64,000 bases of DNA, from the NCBI GenBank assembly GCA_015039365.1, contig WION01000180.1, positions 1-64,000 of the forward strand, given 5' to 3'. The position numbers were made by a program, and so were the translations under genes. The stretch is from Amanita rubescens (taxonomy: Eukaryota; Basidiomycota; Agaricomycetes; Agaricales; Amanitaceae). Of this stretch, positions 22,186 through 33,699 are shown piece by piece (the first letter of the stretch is position 1; the number at the start of each line of letters is the position of its first letter). The notes beneath the pieces were generated by a model. The model was not told the origin of the DNA. It made no database searches and worked only from the letters and a program-made list of their open reading frames with translations.

Positions 22186-23904
22186 TAAGGCTCCAACCGT
22201 TTGTTTACCGTTTGACCGGTTGGTCAAATTAAACATAAATGGTAATAAACTATTTATAAACTGTTTACAAATGGTAAACAAACGGTTCACCGGCATCCGA
22301 CACGAGGAGCGTCCTAGTACTCCAGAAGTCCACTTTTGATCCAAACCTTCACCAGCATGGCCTCGGATATTGTCTGCGCTTTCAAAGAAGAACGTAAATC
22401 ATCACAAAGGTGACGTGACTTTGAGAAGAGCCGTTCGACCGAAACACTTGCCCCAGGAATTGGTAGTATATCTCGTGCAATCAGCGCAATGATAGGAAAG
22501 GCTTGCTGCGAGGCCTGGAGCATACAGGTGAGGGTCAAGTGTCTATTCTACTACTCAAGACTCACTTTCCACCAGGGAAGCGGATACATAGGGTCGTCAA
22601 ATCCGGTTGTCTTTTTGTCAATCGCAAAGAACCGCTCAGTCTCGGATATATGTGGAGGTGGAGGTGTGGCCAAAGATATTTCTTGGTTTTCCATGCAAAC
22701 CAAGTCCAGGAACGTGTTCTTATGGTGAGTCTTCTGTTCTACCTTGTCAGGAACAACATCGGCTGATGCAGCTCGCTTTGCATCATACTCGGTTTTATAC
22801 TGTTCGTATACGTGCTCAAACAGTATTTTGGCCTTTCGCACACGCTCTGCACCCAGTTTCTGGAAGTACATGACACCTAGATGAGGATGGAGGACTGTAT
22901 TGACGAAGTGAGTGGCGCTTTTGTTTCAAGACAACTGATTTGCTTACGGGTTGCGAGAATATTGTATTGACAGTTAACCGCTATAATGTAATACTTATCA
23001 AGCTTCCCCAGAGCTTCTCGACATGCGGACTGAATCTCAAATGGCAAGGATCTCATGTCTGCCTTCGAGGAGAGATGACGTTGCATGAGTTCATACATTG
23101 GGATTATCCAGGGCAAAGTTGGAGTTCCCGCCGATGATATGACTTGCGTGACTTGCGTAAACACCTTGAGAACTTCAGCTAGCTTTTCAAGATGGTTCCA
23201 TTCATTATTTGATAATAGGAGATGACGAAGATTTTCGTCGTCACACACCCACATATCGATAGCCTATTGGCATCCAAATTTGAGTTGTGAGCAGTTTAGG
23301 CACTCATATGGGTGGGATAATACCTTTCGCAATAAGAGCCCCCTCTCAATCATAGCATGAGTATAGTTCCAACGTGTGACCATGTCCCGGACAACCATGA
23401 GCGAGGCAATCCGGACATTTGACTTGGCACTAACAGTTGTATCCTTGTACTTTTTTTGAGCTGTACGACGAAAGCGGTTGCGGCGCTGTGGAGAGGAAAC
23501 TATCTTGTTGACGATTACACGTAGCTAGATGCATATTTGAGGGTATTCCTTGCAGAAATATTGTTAATTTCGCACCTTTTTCACGGCACTCATTGCAGAA
23601 CCTTCATTCCCGAGCATTTCCATCAGCTCTGAATCTTCCCTATCTTCGTCATTCTCTTCTGCATCATCACTTTCAACTTCCCTTCCATCTTCTTCACAAA
23701 ATTCATCATCTGGGGCCTCGTAATGAAGAGGTGCAGTTTGATCAGTCTTGTAATAGTCAACCGTGTTCGGATTTTCTACTTCTCCTAGTTTGGAGAGAAG
23801 TTCTTGGACAACGAGATTGACGACATGAGCTAAGCAGCGAATATAACCATTTTCAGGTATAAACTGAATGTCAAACTTTGAAATTAGCCAATGGCTCAGT
23901 GCAT

Positions 23905-24299
23905 CAGGAAAAACAAAAAAAAAAAAAAACAAAAAAAAAAAAGAAAAGGGGAAAAAAACTAATTGCAACTAATTGGATCTGTGATGCTGGAGCACTAGTT
24001 GTCTGATTGTCTGATCATCTGGCCAATGCTGGACCACTAATTGTCTGATTGTCTAATTGTCTAATTGTCTGACATTGTCTAACAACAGGCAGTCAGACGG
24101 TATCAGACAGCATTAGACAATGTCAATCAATTAGACAATTAGACCACTAGTATGCCAGTGCTGGTTAGACCTGGTTAGACAATCAGACAATTAGACAGCT
24201 AGTGTTCCAGCACTGGCCAGATGATCAGACAATCAGATAACTAGTGTTCCAGCTCCCCAGATCCAATTAGTTGCAATTAGTTTTTTCCCCTTTTTCCTG
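23905..24299. mobile_element. Fold-back (MITE-like) element inside hAT transposase
   Basis: 395 bp. The ends are inverted repeats (CAGGAAAAA... / ...TTTTTCCTG), extending inward through ACTAATTGCAACTAATTGG and again through repeated TGTCTGATTGTCTGAT-type motifs, so nearly the whole element can fold into one hairpin. The left arm has an expanded A-rich tract (23911-23958). It separates the codons for DNASTNN...THA from LSHWLISKF, exactly where an uninterrupted transposase would read through. A 2-bp AT flank repeat is the most that can be seen as target duplication. Confidence 0.85.
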
Positions 24300-25590
24300 A
24301 TGTGTCCGAGCCAAGACATTATTTGTCGATGCATTATCCATGGTCACCGCAACAAGGTAAAGGAAAGTCAGTACTCAGTCTTGGGCGACATTTGAATGGG
24401 AGGTAGTACTTATCTTCTCCAGCCCGCCATACGATGAGACTGCCTTTGCAAACCCTTTAGCAGCCCAAATTCCCTCGTGTTCTTTATCAGCGAGGCAATG
24501 AAAGTCTATTACTCGCTCTACGAGGTTCCATTCATCATCTATCCAACTAGCTATAGTCCCAGCAAATGTAAACATCATTTGACAAGTCGTCCATGTATCG
24601 GTTGAGTACGCAATTTTGCCAGATACGCTCTGCGAAGGTCAGAATGATCTAGATAACATAAACAAGAGGTACATACTTTCATCTCAGCCTTAACTCTATC
24701 ACGCATTTCACCAAAAATACGGGTGATCTGGTTGCGAACTGTGGTATCGGTTGGCAATGTAAACCTTATTTTCAGGTATTCAAAGACACGCTGGAGCCCT
24801 GGAGACTCGCCAGTGGTAAACGGGAGGTCATCTTCAGTCACCCAGGCTGCGAATACTTTGAGGAAGCCCTTTTGCGTTGGGACATGTTCTGGGTTCAGTT
24901 TACCCTCCTTCAGGAAGTCGGCCATGAGCTTCACGCTCGCTGCTGGCATCCCAACTGTTCCATTGTTGGTCATCACTTTTGCGGCATCAGATTCCGCATT
25001 AGGGTGCTTCTTGCGGATATGAGTCGCACAATTGCCGAGAGGGGGTTTTGGACTCTCTGCATCAAATGACTCTTTTCCTTGGGTACGTGGAACGGTTACG
25101 CAACTAGAATAAAAGTTAGAAACTATCACTGCTAATAGCAAAACCCCGAACATACACATCACAGTATTTACATTTGAAAGACCAACGGCTTTTACCCTTG
25201 TGAACGGTAGGAATGGGTTTATGAAAATGTTTGAGAGAAGTATTCTCTGGCCCTCGCTTTACCTGGCTGCCACCATCATCTTTATCATTGGAGTCAGAGT
25301 CAGAGACCTCGACAACCCGGATATCTGGTATTTTGCTTGACTTCGCCAATTTGCGGCGCTGTTTACGGCGTTGGCTTGACTTCTAATTTTGGATGTCTTA
25401 GATTAGATATAGAATCATAAGATAAGCTAGCTACGCTCCCTACCTGTCTCATTTTGCCTGGATCTCCACCATCACTCTCAGAGCCTGTGCTACTAACAAT
25501 TTTGCGTTTCTGCCGGCGTACACTAGTAGTTGAAGCCTGCTCAGACGGCTCATGTAAGGTGAGAGTATTCAATCTATCATGGGATGTTTC

Positions 25591-27164
25591 TAGTGTTGTT
25601 GCCGGCTTGGCTTCAAGCTGCGAGCCAGTTGAGCTGAGCCAATCGGGAGCTGAGCTGGAGCTGAATTTTCAAAGCCAGCTACAGCCGGCTCTAGCCAGCT
25701 GTAGCCGGCGTCCCAGTACTGATCCACAGGTAAACCCCCTGCCTCTAGTAAAGCCCCCCTGCATCACTTAAGCATTTAGGATGCTTTGTTTTGCTCATTA
25801 CTTGCATCAAGAGGGTTGGGGAGTAGTGGCTGCATGGGTAAGGTCTGGGAACAAGGTAAGTAAAGATTTGATCATATCTCAGCCATTTCTTGACGGATTC
25901 CCTTCAATATAGGATCATCTGAAAGCTCTTTCCAAGCTTATTCTCGACGTCTTAACCGTTTGGCACCGCGCGCACTTGATTCCGCCCGTTAAGGCAGAGC
26001 TGAGTCACACCATATGTTTTCTTTTATCATATCTCCCCCATTTCCCGACGCTTTTGCTTCGATCTTGGACCATTTAGAAGCGATTTTGGCCCTCTTTCTC
26101 GTCGCATTGACCGCTTGATGCGGCGCACTTTCGTTCTTTCGCTATTCATCAATATTTCATTCAAATTGTATTTTACATGCTTGTGGGGTCATATCTCACT
26201 CATTTATGGTCAGTTTCACTCCAATTATGTCGCATTCAGAAGCATTTTCTCAACACATAGGCAACTTAATGCATTGCAAGCACTTTTGGCCAGGATGGGT
26301 AATTACAGTAATGAGACATAATGATACCTAGCCTATTTTATCACAGTCCACTCATAGCTTGAAATGCCAATGGAAATAACTTTAATCTATGTGAATTTGA
26401 TAGAATTACATGCAAAACTGGACCTACATGAGGAAAAACCAGTACTGAGTATACAGATTTGTGAATAATGAGGACAATGAATTTGCAGAGCATGAAGCGG
26501 TCACTGCGTCGAGAAATAGAGTGAAAAGCACTTCTAAATGGTGCAGGATTGAAGTAAAACCATTGAGAAACAGATGGGATATGATAAAAATTGTTTTGAA
26601 GGAAAGATTGATGAATAGCGAAAGAATGAAAGCGCGCTGCATCAAGCGGTCAATGCGACAAGAAAGAGGGCCAAAATCGCTTCTAAATGGTCCAAGATCG
26701 AAGCAAAAGCGTCGGGAAATGGGGGAGATATGATGAAAGAAAACATATGGTGTGACTCAGCTCTGCCTTAACGGGCGGAATCAAGTGCGCGCGGTGCCAA
26801 ACGGTTAAGACGTTGAGAATAAGCTTGGAAAGAGCTTTCAGATGATCCTATATTGAAGGGAATCCGTCAGGAAATGGCTGAGATATGATCAAATCTTTAC
26901 TCACCTTGTGCCCAGACCCTACCCTGGCTTCCAGTCATGCAGCCAGCACTCTCCAACCTTCCTGAGGCAAGGGATATGCGAAGCAAAGGTTCCAAAATGC
27001 CTACAATGCCTGAGGAGGCATTTACCTGGGGTAGGGCATCGGTTGCTTGAAAACCATAGCCAGAGCCGGCTATAGCTGGCTCTGGGAGCCGAGCTGAGCC
27101 GAAAAATTGGCTCCGGTGACTAAGCTGAGCCGAAGCCGAGCTTAGCCGAGCCCCAACAACACTA
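25591..27164. mobile_element. Non-autonomous hAT-type palindromic element inside hAT transposase
   Basis: 1,574 bp with 11-bp terminal inverted repeats TAGTGTTGTTG / CAACAACACTA and a perfect 8-bp target duplication GATGTTTC (25583-25590; 27165-27172). Subterminal AGCCGGCT/AGCTGAGC-rich tracts lie at both ends. Two arms of about 305 bp (25861-26165 and about 26600-26905) are inverted copies of each other, with weaker symmetry further in. No transposase coding is seen. It interrupts the linker of the hAT transposase between SETS and HDRLNT. Confidence 0.92.
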
Positions 27165-28330
27165 GATGTTTCACTTACGGCATCAGTCCGAGCCTGTCCG
27201 ATGTGCGAATCTTCGCTAACAGCTTCCTGATCTATCTCACCACCATCTGACAACTCTGAATCCTGCCGCTGGCGTCGCCCAGGTACATAATCATCATCCT
27301 GCTCAGACCCGCTTTGTGCTGATTGCAACTTAGAACTGCCTGTTTGCTTTGGACCTGCCTTTTTTCGTATCGCCTTCACAGGTTTCAATCCCTTTTTGCT
27401 CGTTCGCATTGCATTTGCACCATCAAAGACCAAGCTTAGCTTGGTCCTAGGCTGTGATCCATTTTCCGTCACTGTCAGCCCTGATAGCTTGATTCTCAGT
27501 TTGTCCGTCACTGTCCCAGGTTGCAAGTCTTCGCCATCATCCTTTGCATTTACCCTAACATGGTTAAGTCAGCTTTGTAATATGATCGGAGCCAATTACA
27601 TACACCAGGTATGCGATCTCATCCAGTACACGTTTGAGTTTAAGTTGAACAGGCTCAACAGGGGTATCTGCCGGCCATTCAATAGATTTCAGGTATGCAC
27701 ACACTGCATCCATCCCATATTTCCCGCGCTCTATATTCAGTAGGCGACCATCATTGTTACGACAGTCTTCACCGAAAAGGATATCGAAACGTCGATTGAA
27801 GGTAGAGAATACATCTTCATCCACTCCCATAATGTTTGTGATCACATGGTACAGTTTACCATCTCGTTTGCCCTCGGGAATGGAAGCAGGGAGCCCGGTT
27901 ATCATGCCTGATATATTTGCAATGAGGTCAGTGATAGGCCGAAAGGGATCAGGTGGCTTGGATTGGATTGGAGGCATAGCGAGAATGAATGGCAGGTGAG
28001 GTATGAGTACGATGGCAAAATATTTTCCGTCTGCTCAAGATCTTTGTTTAGGTCAATTTGCCTCTCCATCAACTATAGCATCACTCCGCATCTCAATTTG
28101 AAGTAGATGTAGATACCACTAGTATTGATAGTAATAGACCTCTGTGCTGGCTAGAAGCAGTGATTCGCGTCACCCCAACACCCCTGGCCCTTGTCAGGCA
28201 ACCGTTTGAGAAACCATTTACCGTTTGAAAAATGTTTGTTCACCGTTTGGAGCATCAAGCAAATTAAACATAAATATAAACGGGTTAAACTGTTTAAAAA
28301 CAGTAAACAAACAAAATGGTTGGAGCCTTA

Positions 28331-29254
28331 CTAATATGATTGTGCCCTTTAGCCACGAGCCTAGTCGTGAGGCCTAGCTTCACTTCAGGCAAGGTAGTAC
28401 CCGAAGCGGACTCCACGGTTTTCACCACCTCTTTCTTCCTCGTCCTCGCCGACAACTTTTTCTGAAAGTCTTCTGCACCCACTTCGAGCCAATACGGCTC
28501 CTTCTCCGCATCTACCATCAAAATCTCCGGTAACCAAGCAACCATATCCTCCGGTGCGCTCTCCAACAACGGCTGCGGTGCATTCCTCTTGGTCGCCTCG
28601 AACGTGCCCCAATACTGAGCCAAAACGCCTGCGACGGGATCGTCCGGTGGCAGTGCACGCGTGTTGTACATCCCAGAAACGAGGACGACACCCGCTATTC
28701 GGTCTTTCGTCTCCGGATCACCGGATAACAAGCCAGGCATCAGCAAGGCGGTAGTCAAATGTACCGAACCCGATGCATGACCCATCAATAAGACCGAGTC
28801 AAAGTTGAGCTCGTACGGTACGTCGCCCTCGTCTGCAATCTTTTCCTTGTTCTCGATCGCCCAAGCGACGGCTTGGTATACGTCATCGGCGGGACTTGGA
28901 AATTGGACTTGGGGTACAAGTCGGTAGTCAGGGATGATGGTCACGAACCCTTTTTGGGAGAAGAACCAGCCTATGTTGGAGTACACGAGGTCGTATGGTT
29001 TAGGCAACGTTCTGAAGCCGGTGGAGAATCCGCCGCCGTAGAAAAAGAAAAGAACGGGAACCGGTGTGTTTTCGGGGACGCTTGCGGGTTCGGGGTAGTA
29101 GATGTCCATCTGTATTTTGTGTTAGGTTGCGTTTAGGGATGGAAGCGAGAGGCGACGAACCATATGTCGTGGTGTCCGCCCATATTGAACCGTCGACTTG
29201 TTCGTATCGAGTAGTTGGGCCCGGCGCTGTTCTAGTATAGGTATAAACGCATTA
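28331..29254 (-). pseudogene. Esterase copy 2, N-terminal part, truncated
   Basis: Co-linear with 41197-42112, equal length (916 bp after the target duplication), with about a dozen substitutions counted by eye. It encodes MDIYYPEPASVPENTP onward, the oxyanion-hole FFFYGGGF and the serine motif GHASG, through VAKGHNHI. The frame then runs into transposon sequence and ends as SKAPTILFVYCF. Upstream, the copy stops at 29254 inside the preceding exon, so its 5' end is also missing. Confidence 0.92.
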
Positions 29255-29255
29255 T

Positions 29256-29945
29256 CGGACTCCACAACCTGGCGGAACGCGATGAGAACTGGGATAACAA
29301 TTTTGAGGTGGAGGTCTTCGAAATCGAGAGGGGATATTTAGTCTGTATCGACCCCGGCAATGTCGAGCTGGACCTCACCCATGATGAAATAATCGCCTCG
29401 ACTTTTTCTCTCCACGACATCCTGGAACGCGCTAGAGGCCGTCGGGACTTTGACCGACAGTCGAGAACTCGTCGGGTGTCTACTATCTTGGGGCTGAACG
29501 CAGCCAGACCTCACAAAGCTAAAGCTAAGAAGTCAGACGAACAAAAGCCAGATACAGTGGAACGTACCGCGATGCGCGTCGAAGACTTCCGACACATTAT
29601 CCCTAAGCCAATCATCTTGACGGTCAATGTGAATGACCAACCGGTACGCGCACTGCTCGACACGGGCTCGATGGCCAACTTCGTTTCGACGACGATTGTT
29701 GACCAACTTAAGTTGCCGCGCGAGGTTCTGGCAAAACAAGTGAATGTCCAACTTGCTGTACATGGTCCACGTTCGAAGATCAATTGTTCTGTCACTGTGG
29801 ACTTTAAAGGCAATAGACGAGAAACGACGTTTCGACATCGTGAATCTTGATAGCTACGATATGATACTAGGGACTCCGTTCTTGTTCCAGCATCAAGTGC
29901 TCGTTGGTCTGAACCCAACTCGAGTGGTCGTAGGCTCCGCAGAGG
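29256..29945 (+). pseudogene. Ty3/gypsy retroelement fragment, retropepsin
   Basis: Begins directly at the end of the duplicated block. Encodes a Gag-C-terminal-like region, then an aspartic protease with LLDTGSMANFVS (about 29655) and, after a one-base frame change near 29840, IVNLDSYDMILGTPFLF. This DTGS...ILGTPFL order is typical of gypsy-class retropepsins. Coding similarity ends near 29945, with no RT following. Confidence 0.8.
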
Positions 29946-30019
29946 CGCAATTCTGGTGTTGCTGCCCAATTGGGCAGTCGTGGCAAGCTATGAACCGTAA
30001 TGTTAGAACTGGGCAGTGG

Positions 30020-30530
30020 TGGCATGACTATTATTAGCCTTCTTTCTTCACTCGTTTTTTTGCCCACACTCGCCGCTGCACCTACAAAGGAACAGCTTCC
30101 GCAATCAATCGGAGTCATGAGATCATGGCACCCCTGCTTCTTCAGGTTTCCAAACGGCACAAATAGCGGCTTTCTCTCAGCGAACGGTCCGTCTGTTAAA
30201 CCGGGTACACGGCTATTGACTTCAATGGTAAGTATGCCAAATCCATTTTCTCCAAGAAGAATGGATAACTACCCCCTAGTTCCGCGGACCAACACATTCA
30301 GGCCCTGTCTGAGATTAACAATCGTTTAAGGCTTGGATAGCCAACCACGCCACACCCATAATCGGAATCTAGAATATTAATGGGTATCCTCATCGTAATA
30401 GGAACGTGCGACCCAAAGGCAACGAATGAGAATCGCAGGCACGTAATGCACCCCAGACCTGTGGAGCTTTGGCTATTGAACGAGGCTCTAGTCCTTTTTT
30501 AGAATGCTGCTGCTCCACTATCACGGGCTC
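30020..30530 (+). repeat. Dispersed repeat R1, copy A
   Basis: Shares with copies B-D, in the same order: a CTATTATTAGC start, GCCCACAC...GCACCTACAAAGG, a TTTCCAAAC block, CTCTCAGCGAACGGTCC, GATTAACAATCGTT, and ATGCACCCCAGA. The copies are divergent, suggesting old transposon remnants, possibly non-coding or decayed coding. Confidence 0.7.
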
Positions 30531-31039
30531 GATCTGCATATGGCGCTGTAACTCATAGACACCAGCAGGGGTTGCAGAGGCATATGGTGATAGCTGCAGT
30601 TTCGTATGTGTACGGTACGGGATACCACACGAAAACCGCCAGTCCTACTCCCATTAGTGAAGCGCAGGGTGAGACGCAGGTGAAAAACGTTTAATTGCAT
30701 TTGTGAGCACATGTTACGCATCGGAAATTTCTGGCACTTAACTGATTGAGGAGAAAAGTGAGTTCCCGTTAACTTCGCTAGCAGGTGCGTGGCGTAAGCG
30801 GCATGCCGTCGCTCAAGCCTCAAGCCCTTAGCCTACGCGCCTTCCTCTCGGCAACTCTCTGACGCACACCTAATCCCCTTCAGAAGGCCTTTAATACGGA
30901 GATGAACAAATTAGCCCCATTTATGTTTAACAGTTCTTTCTCCAAGACCGACGGAGCCCGTGGCTATCTTAGATTTCGTATCGGTGCCAGTGGATTGTTC
31001 TTCTCAAAACCAGTCCTAACGACGACGCAAGACAAGTGC

Positions 31040-31680
31040 GTTCTGACCGGACAAATGGGATAGGCCGACATAGGGGTTCATGGGAACAATAACGCCACAC
31101 AGCGCTTAAGCTGACGTTTGTGGTAAATCATTCATGGTATTATTAGCTTTACCTCTCCTTCGCTCATCTTTCTGCCCACACTTGGCGCCCGCTCCTACAA
31201 TGGGACAGCCCTGTGATCAACCAGAGTCATGAGAGCATGACTTCCCTGCTTCTTCATGCTTCCAAACCACACAACGGCGTCTTTCCCTTCACAAGTCTCT
31301 CAGCGAACGGTCCGGCCGTTAAACTAGGTACACACCTATTGACTTCCACAATTAGTGTGCCAAATCGATTTGCTTCAATTATGATTGGTCCGCGGACTAA
31401 CCCTTCCGGGCCCTGTCGGAGATTAACAATCGTTCAAGGCCTGGATAGGTGACGCTGCACCTCACCTATAATAGTCAAGATCTAGAATGCTAACTTGGGC
31501 ATCCTCATCACGATTGAACGTGTGACCTAAAGGTAGCGAATGAAAGGTGCATGCACGTTATGCACCCCAGATCTTGGTTGAAGGGTCGGAAATTGTTGCA
31601 GTGCTCAAACTTAGCGTGCTACGAGGCTCAAGTCCTTCGTTTTAGAACGCTGCTGCTCCATTGTCTACCCCACGTGATGA
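31040..31680 (+). repeat. Dispersed repeat R1, copy B
   Basis: Longer copy that includes an upstream block (ACCGGACAAATGGGAT, AACAATAACGCCACA, GCGCTTAAGCTGACG) also present in copy C. It ends in GAACGCTGCTGCTCCA, as does copy A. Confidence 0.7.
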
Positions 31681-32170
31681 ATGTCTTCGCGACTCGGAGC
31701 GGCTCTAGCGAAAGGAATTCTTGTAGCTGAAGCCTGAGAAGGCATTCAATCCTCGACGGGAAATGGATGGCGACAGTGACACAACCGCCGCCACAAAGAC
31801 GGATCTGTAAATGTGTTCGGTGGTAGCTTGCTCAATAGAACTTTGGCCTTCACGTCCACAAAAACTGTCCCCTTATTCCATATAGGTAGGCATGAGACAG
31901 TCGTTTATCTCTTCCTTTCATACGCCAGGTCGTCAAGTCACGTATTGGTCGAGGGAGGGGTGATGTCAAAAGAGAAAAGGCACAAGTGGAGAGCAGTGGG
32001 CTGTCCCTGCTCGTCCTTCATCGTCTAATTGGGAAAAGCGCCAACACCGGATGTATACCTGAGCGACGATGATCATTAATTAGGTCATGAATCAAGGATG
32101 TGGGGAAAAACGCACGATGCCACCGTCTGTCCTTGTGTCGTATCTGGGACGTGCGAGGTTTCCCATCGTC
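31681..32170. other. Intergenic stretch, nothing supported
   Basis: Between repeat R1 copy B and the inverted-repeat cluster. One plus-strand frame (31813-32028) has no recognisable feature. Confidence 0.35.
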
Positions 32171-32278
32171 CATGCCAGACTCCTACCCAGTCTCCCGGAG
32201 CGGCGCTTGGGCTTGACGAATGTTATGTAAGCCGCTTGCTCTAGGGAGACTGGTACTTAACAATAGTAAACAAAAGAT
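32171..32278 (+). repeat. Terminal-like repeat, unit A
   Basis: Starts CAGACTCCTACCCAGTCTC, contains GTTATGTAAG, and ends GGTACTTAACAATAGTAAAC. Its inverted partner is unit D at 34914-35022, the outer pair of a nested inverted-repeat structure. Confidence 0.75.
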
Positions 32279-32458
32279 CAGGATGCCGAGTGTCACACCT
32301 CGATCACAATCTCTTTTCTTTTCCTCGTGCGCTGCGGGATACATAGTGATGTTCAATGTGTGCATTTTGAGAATGATGTTGCGTCGGTGCTCATTTAATC
32401 AGGGTGGGTGGGGGACAAGATTGGTCTATATATAAAACATGTAACAATTGATTATAAT

Positions 32459-32530
32459 TGCCTGTTTGGCTCAATGGGGTTTATGGTTATTATTTTTTGC
32501 CCGGCTCAGGGTTCAGATCCGGGCTGGCAC
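32459..32530 (+). other. tRNA-like sequence, probably SINE head or tRNA relic
   Basis: Contains an A-box-like TTGGCTCAATGGGG and a perfect-looking B box GGTTCAGATCC, followed by a short T run. The 5' TGCCTGT and 3' GCTGGCA can pair with a mismatch. No proper anticodon arm can be drawn, so I do not call a functional tRNA. Confidence 0.35.
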
Positions 32531-32645
32531 AACCTTTTTATGCCTTTGGCATTAGTTGTAATAAATCTTCAGGAGACTTAGGCATTCCATTTGCATCTAC
32601 AAGCCTATAGCTCATATATTCTCGTGTAGGAAAAAAGTGGTTGAA

Positions 32646-32715
32646 GCTGGAATTGAACCCTCGACCGAACAAAAATGAGACATAGCTTAACCACTTGGCC
32701 ACAAAGCCAATTAAT
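32646..32715 (-). other. tRNA-like sequence on opposite strand
   Basis: On the minus strand it has A-box GTGGCCAAGTGGTTAAG and B-box GGGTTCAATTCC. The acceptor strands mismatch at two or more positions and the anticodon stem does not pair, so it is a decayed tRNA gene or SINE head. Confidence 0.35.
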
Positions 32716-32899
32716 ATATATATTCATAAGTACTAGATATAGAGCAACTCTGGCCCAGGGCCCAAGGACCAGGCAATGTCAGGTAATATACACACGGGCA
32801 TAACCCAGTATCCCTTCACAGCGCACACAGAGGATAACAACAGCGGGGAAGAAATATCTCGAGCATTACTTCAGCGACAATGTCACATCACGACATGCC

Positions 32900-32996
32900 C
32901 AGACTCCTAGTACCCAGTCCCTCGGAGCTAGCTTGACGATGTTATGTAAGCGTATTGCTCTGGAGGGAGTGGCAAATAACATGTGTCAACAACGTC
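32900..32996 (+). repeat. Terminal-like repeat, unit B
   Basis: Same family as unit A but a distinct subtype, ending GGCAAATAACATGTGTCAAC. Its inverted partner is unit C at 34827-34913. Units B and C enclose the helicase and copia fragments. Confidence 0.75.
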
Positions 32997-33196
32997 GCGG
33001 TTGCGTTACTTTCTGTGACATCTTTTTGGACTTTGAATAACTTGCGTGCGTTGGCCGTGCCGTATTGCTCAGTTGCATGGCACACCCGTCCCCTGGCCAC
33101 AATTGCTCGGCTTGACAAAAGGTGAGTGGTATATCAATTCTTGTACCATATCCGACCCTCTGACTTAATTTTTTAGCCAATCTCGGCAGTTTCTCT

Positions 33197-33660
33197 ATGT
33201 CTAGTCAAGCAGATATGGCTGTTGATTCGTCTTGCCCATCGTTCGACGAAATTCGGGCCAAAACACTCGAGAATATTGGAAGACGACCATGTCTATGGCA
33301 GGTTCACGTCTGTGATGCGATTTTACGTGGCCAAGATGTCATCTCGCTTGCGGCTACTGGCAGTGGGAAGACCTTAACATTCTGGATGCCACTCTTATTC
33401 CGGCCACAAGGGATCCAAATCATCGACACACCCTTAAACATTCTGGGTGAACAAAATACGGAGCTTTTGAGCAAGTTGGATATAGAGGGGATCTTCATAT
33501 CTGCTAAAACTGCGACAGAAATGGAATGGAATTTTCGGGTATGTTCTTGAATGTGTTCTTGATATCAACTTGATGTATTTTGTAGTCATATCAAGCTGAT
33601 AATGCAAGAACTGTTCAGATTGAAGCCATTTTCGCCACGGGCGCGTAAGTGTCAAAGAAG
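33197..33660 (+). pseudogene. RecQ-type helicase fragment (N-terminal RecA motifs only)
   Basis: MSSQADMAVDSSCPSFDEIR begins a stretch with the helicase Q-like region and Walker A ATGSGKTLTFW (about 33353), then TPLNILGEQNTELL. A possible intron at 33540-33582 leads to a few more codons. Before motif II the sequence runs into an antisense copia fragment, so most of the helicase is absent. It is the N-terminal part of a RecQ-like family that is repeated in Agaricomycete genomes. Confidence 0.7.
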
Positions 33661-33699
33661 TTGACGCCAGAAACTTGAGAAAATCCCTGCACAACCAAA

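Larger units (their letters stand above)
22314..27977 (-). pseudogene. hAT transposase (BED zinc finger, RNase H-like, dimerisation domain), interrupted
   Basis: The start MPPIQSKPPDPFRPITDLIA at 27977 opens a long N-terminal extension. It runs through a GSEQDDDYVPGRR-type acidic/basic linker and, after the nested element, to a BED-like zinc finger (SFKCKYCD near 25165, CATHIRKKH near 25015). The RNase H-like core shows YSTDTWT (about 24600) and MDNASTNN (about 24335), followed after the second nested element by NGYIRCLAHVVN (about 23850). The C-terminal dimerisation motif VSVERLFSKSRHLCDDLR lies near 22440, with the stop at 22314. The acidic residues of D-D-E type are seen for the first two; the last is not pinned down. 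Short introns occur throughout. Insertions at 27164-25591 and 24299-23905 break it, so the protein is not made intact unless those elements are spliced out. Confidence 0.85.
22186..28330 (-). mobile_element. Autonomous-type hAT transposon carrying two nested elements
   Basis: 6,145 bp. The terminal inverted repeats begin TAAGGCTCCAACC and continue into TTTGTTTAC-like sequence at both ends. The flanking 8-bp direct repeat CTAATATG (22178-22185 and 28331-28338) is the hAT hallmark. The empty site, with a single CTAATATG, exists at 41189-41196 in the intact esterase copy. The subterminal regions are AT-rich with repeated AAACGG/CCGTTT motifs (22196-22280; 28205-28310), plausible transposase-binding sites. 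The element encodes a transposase on the minus strand. Confidence 0.95.

Noticed and set aside
32459..32715. Two candidate tRNA genes
   Set aside because: B boxes are good but anticodon stems do not pair and acceptor stems mismatch; listed only as tRNA-like sequence.
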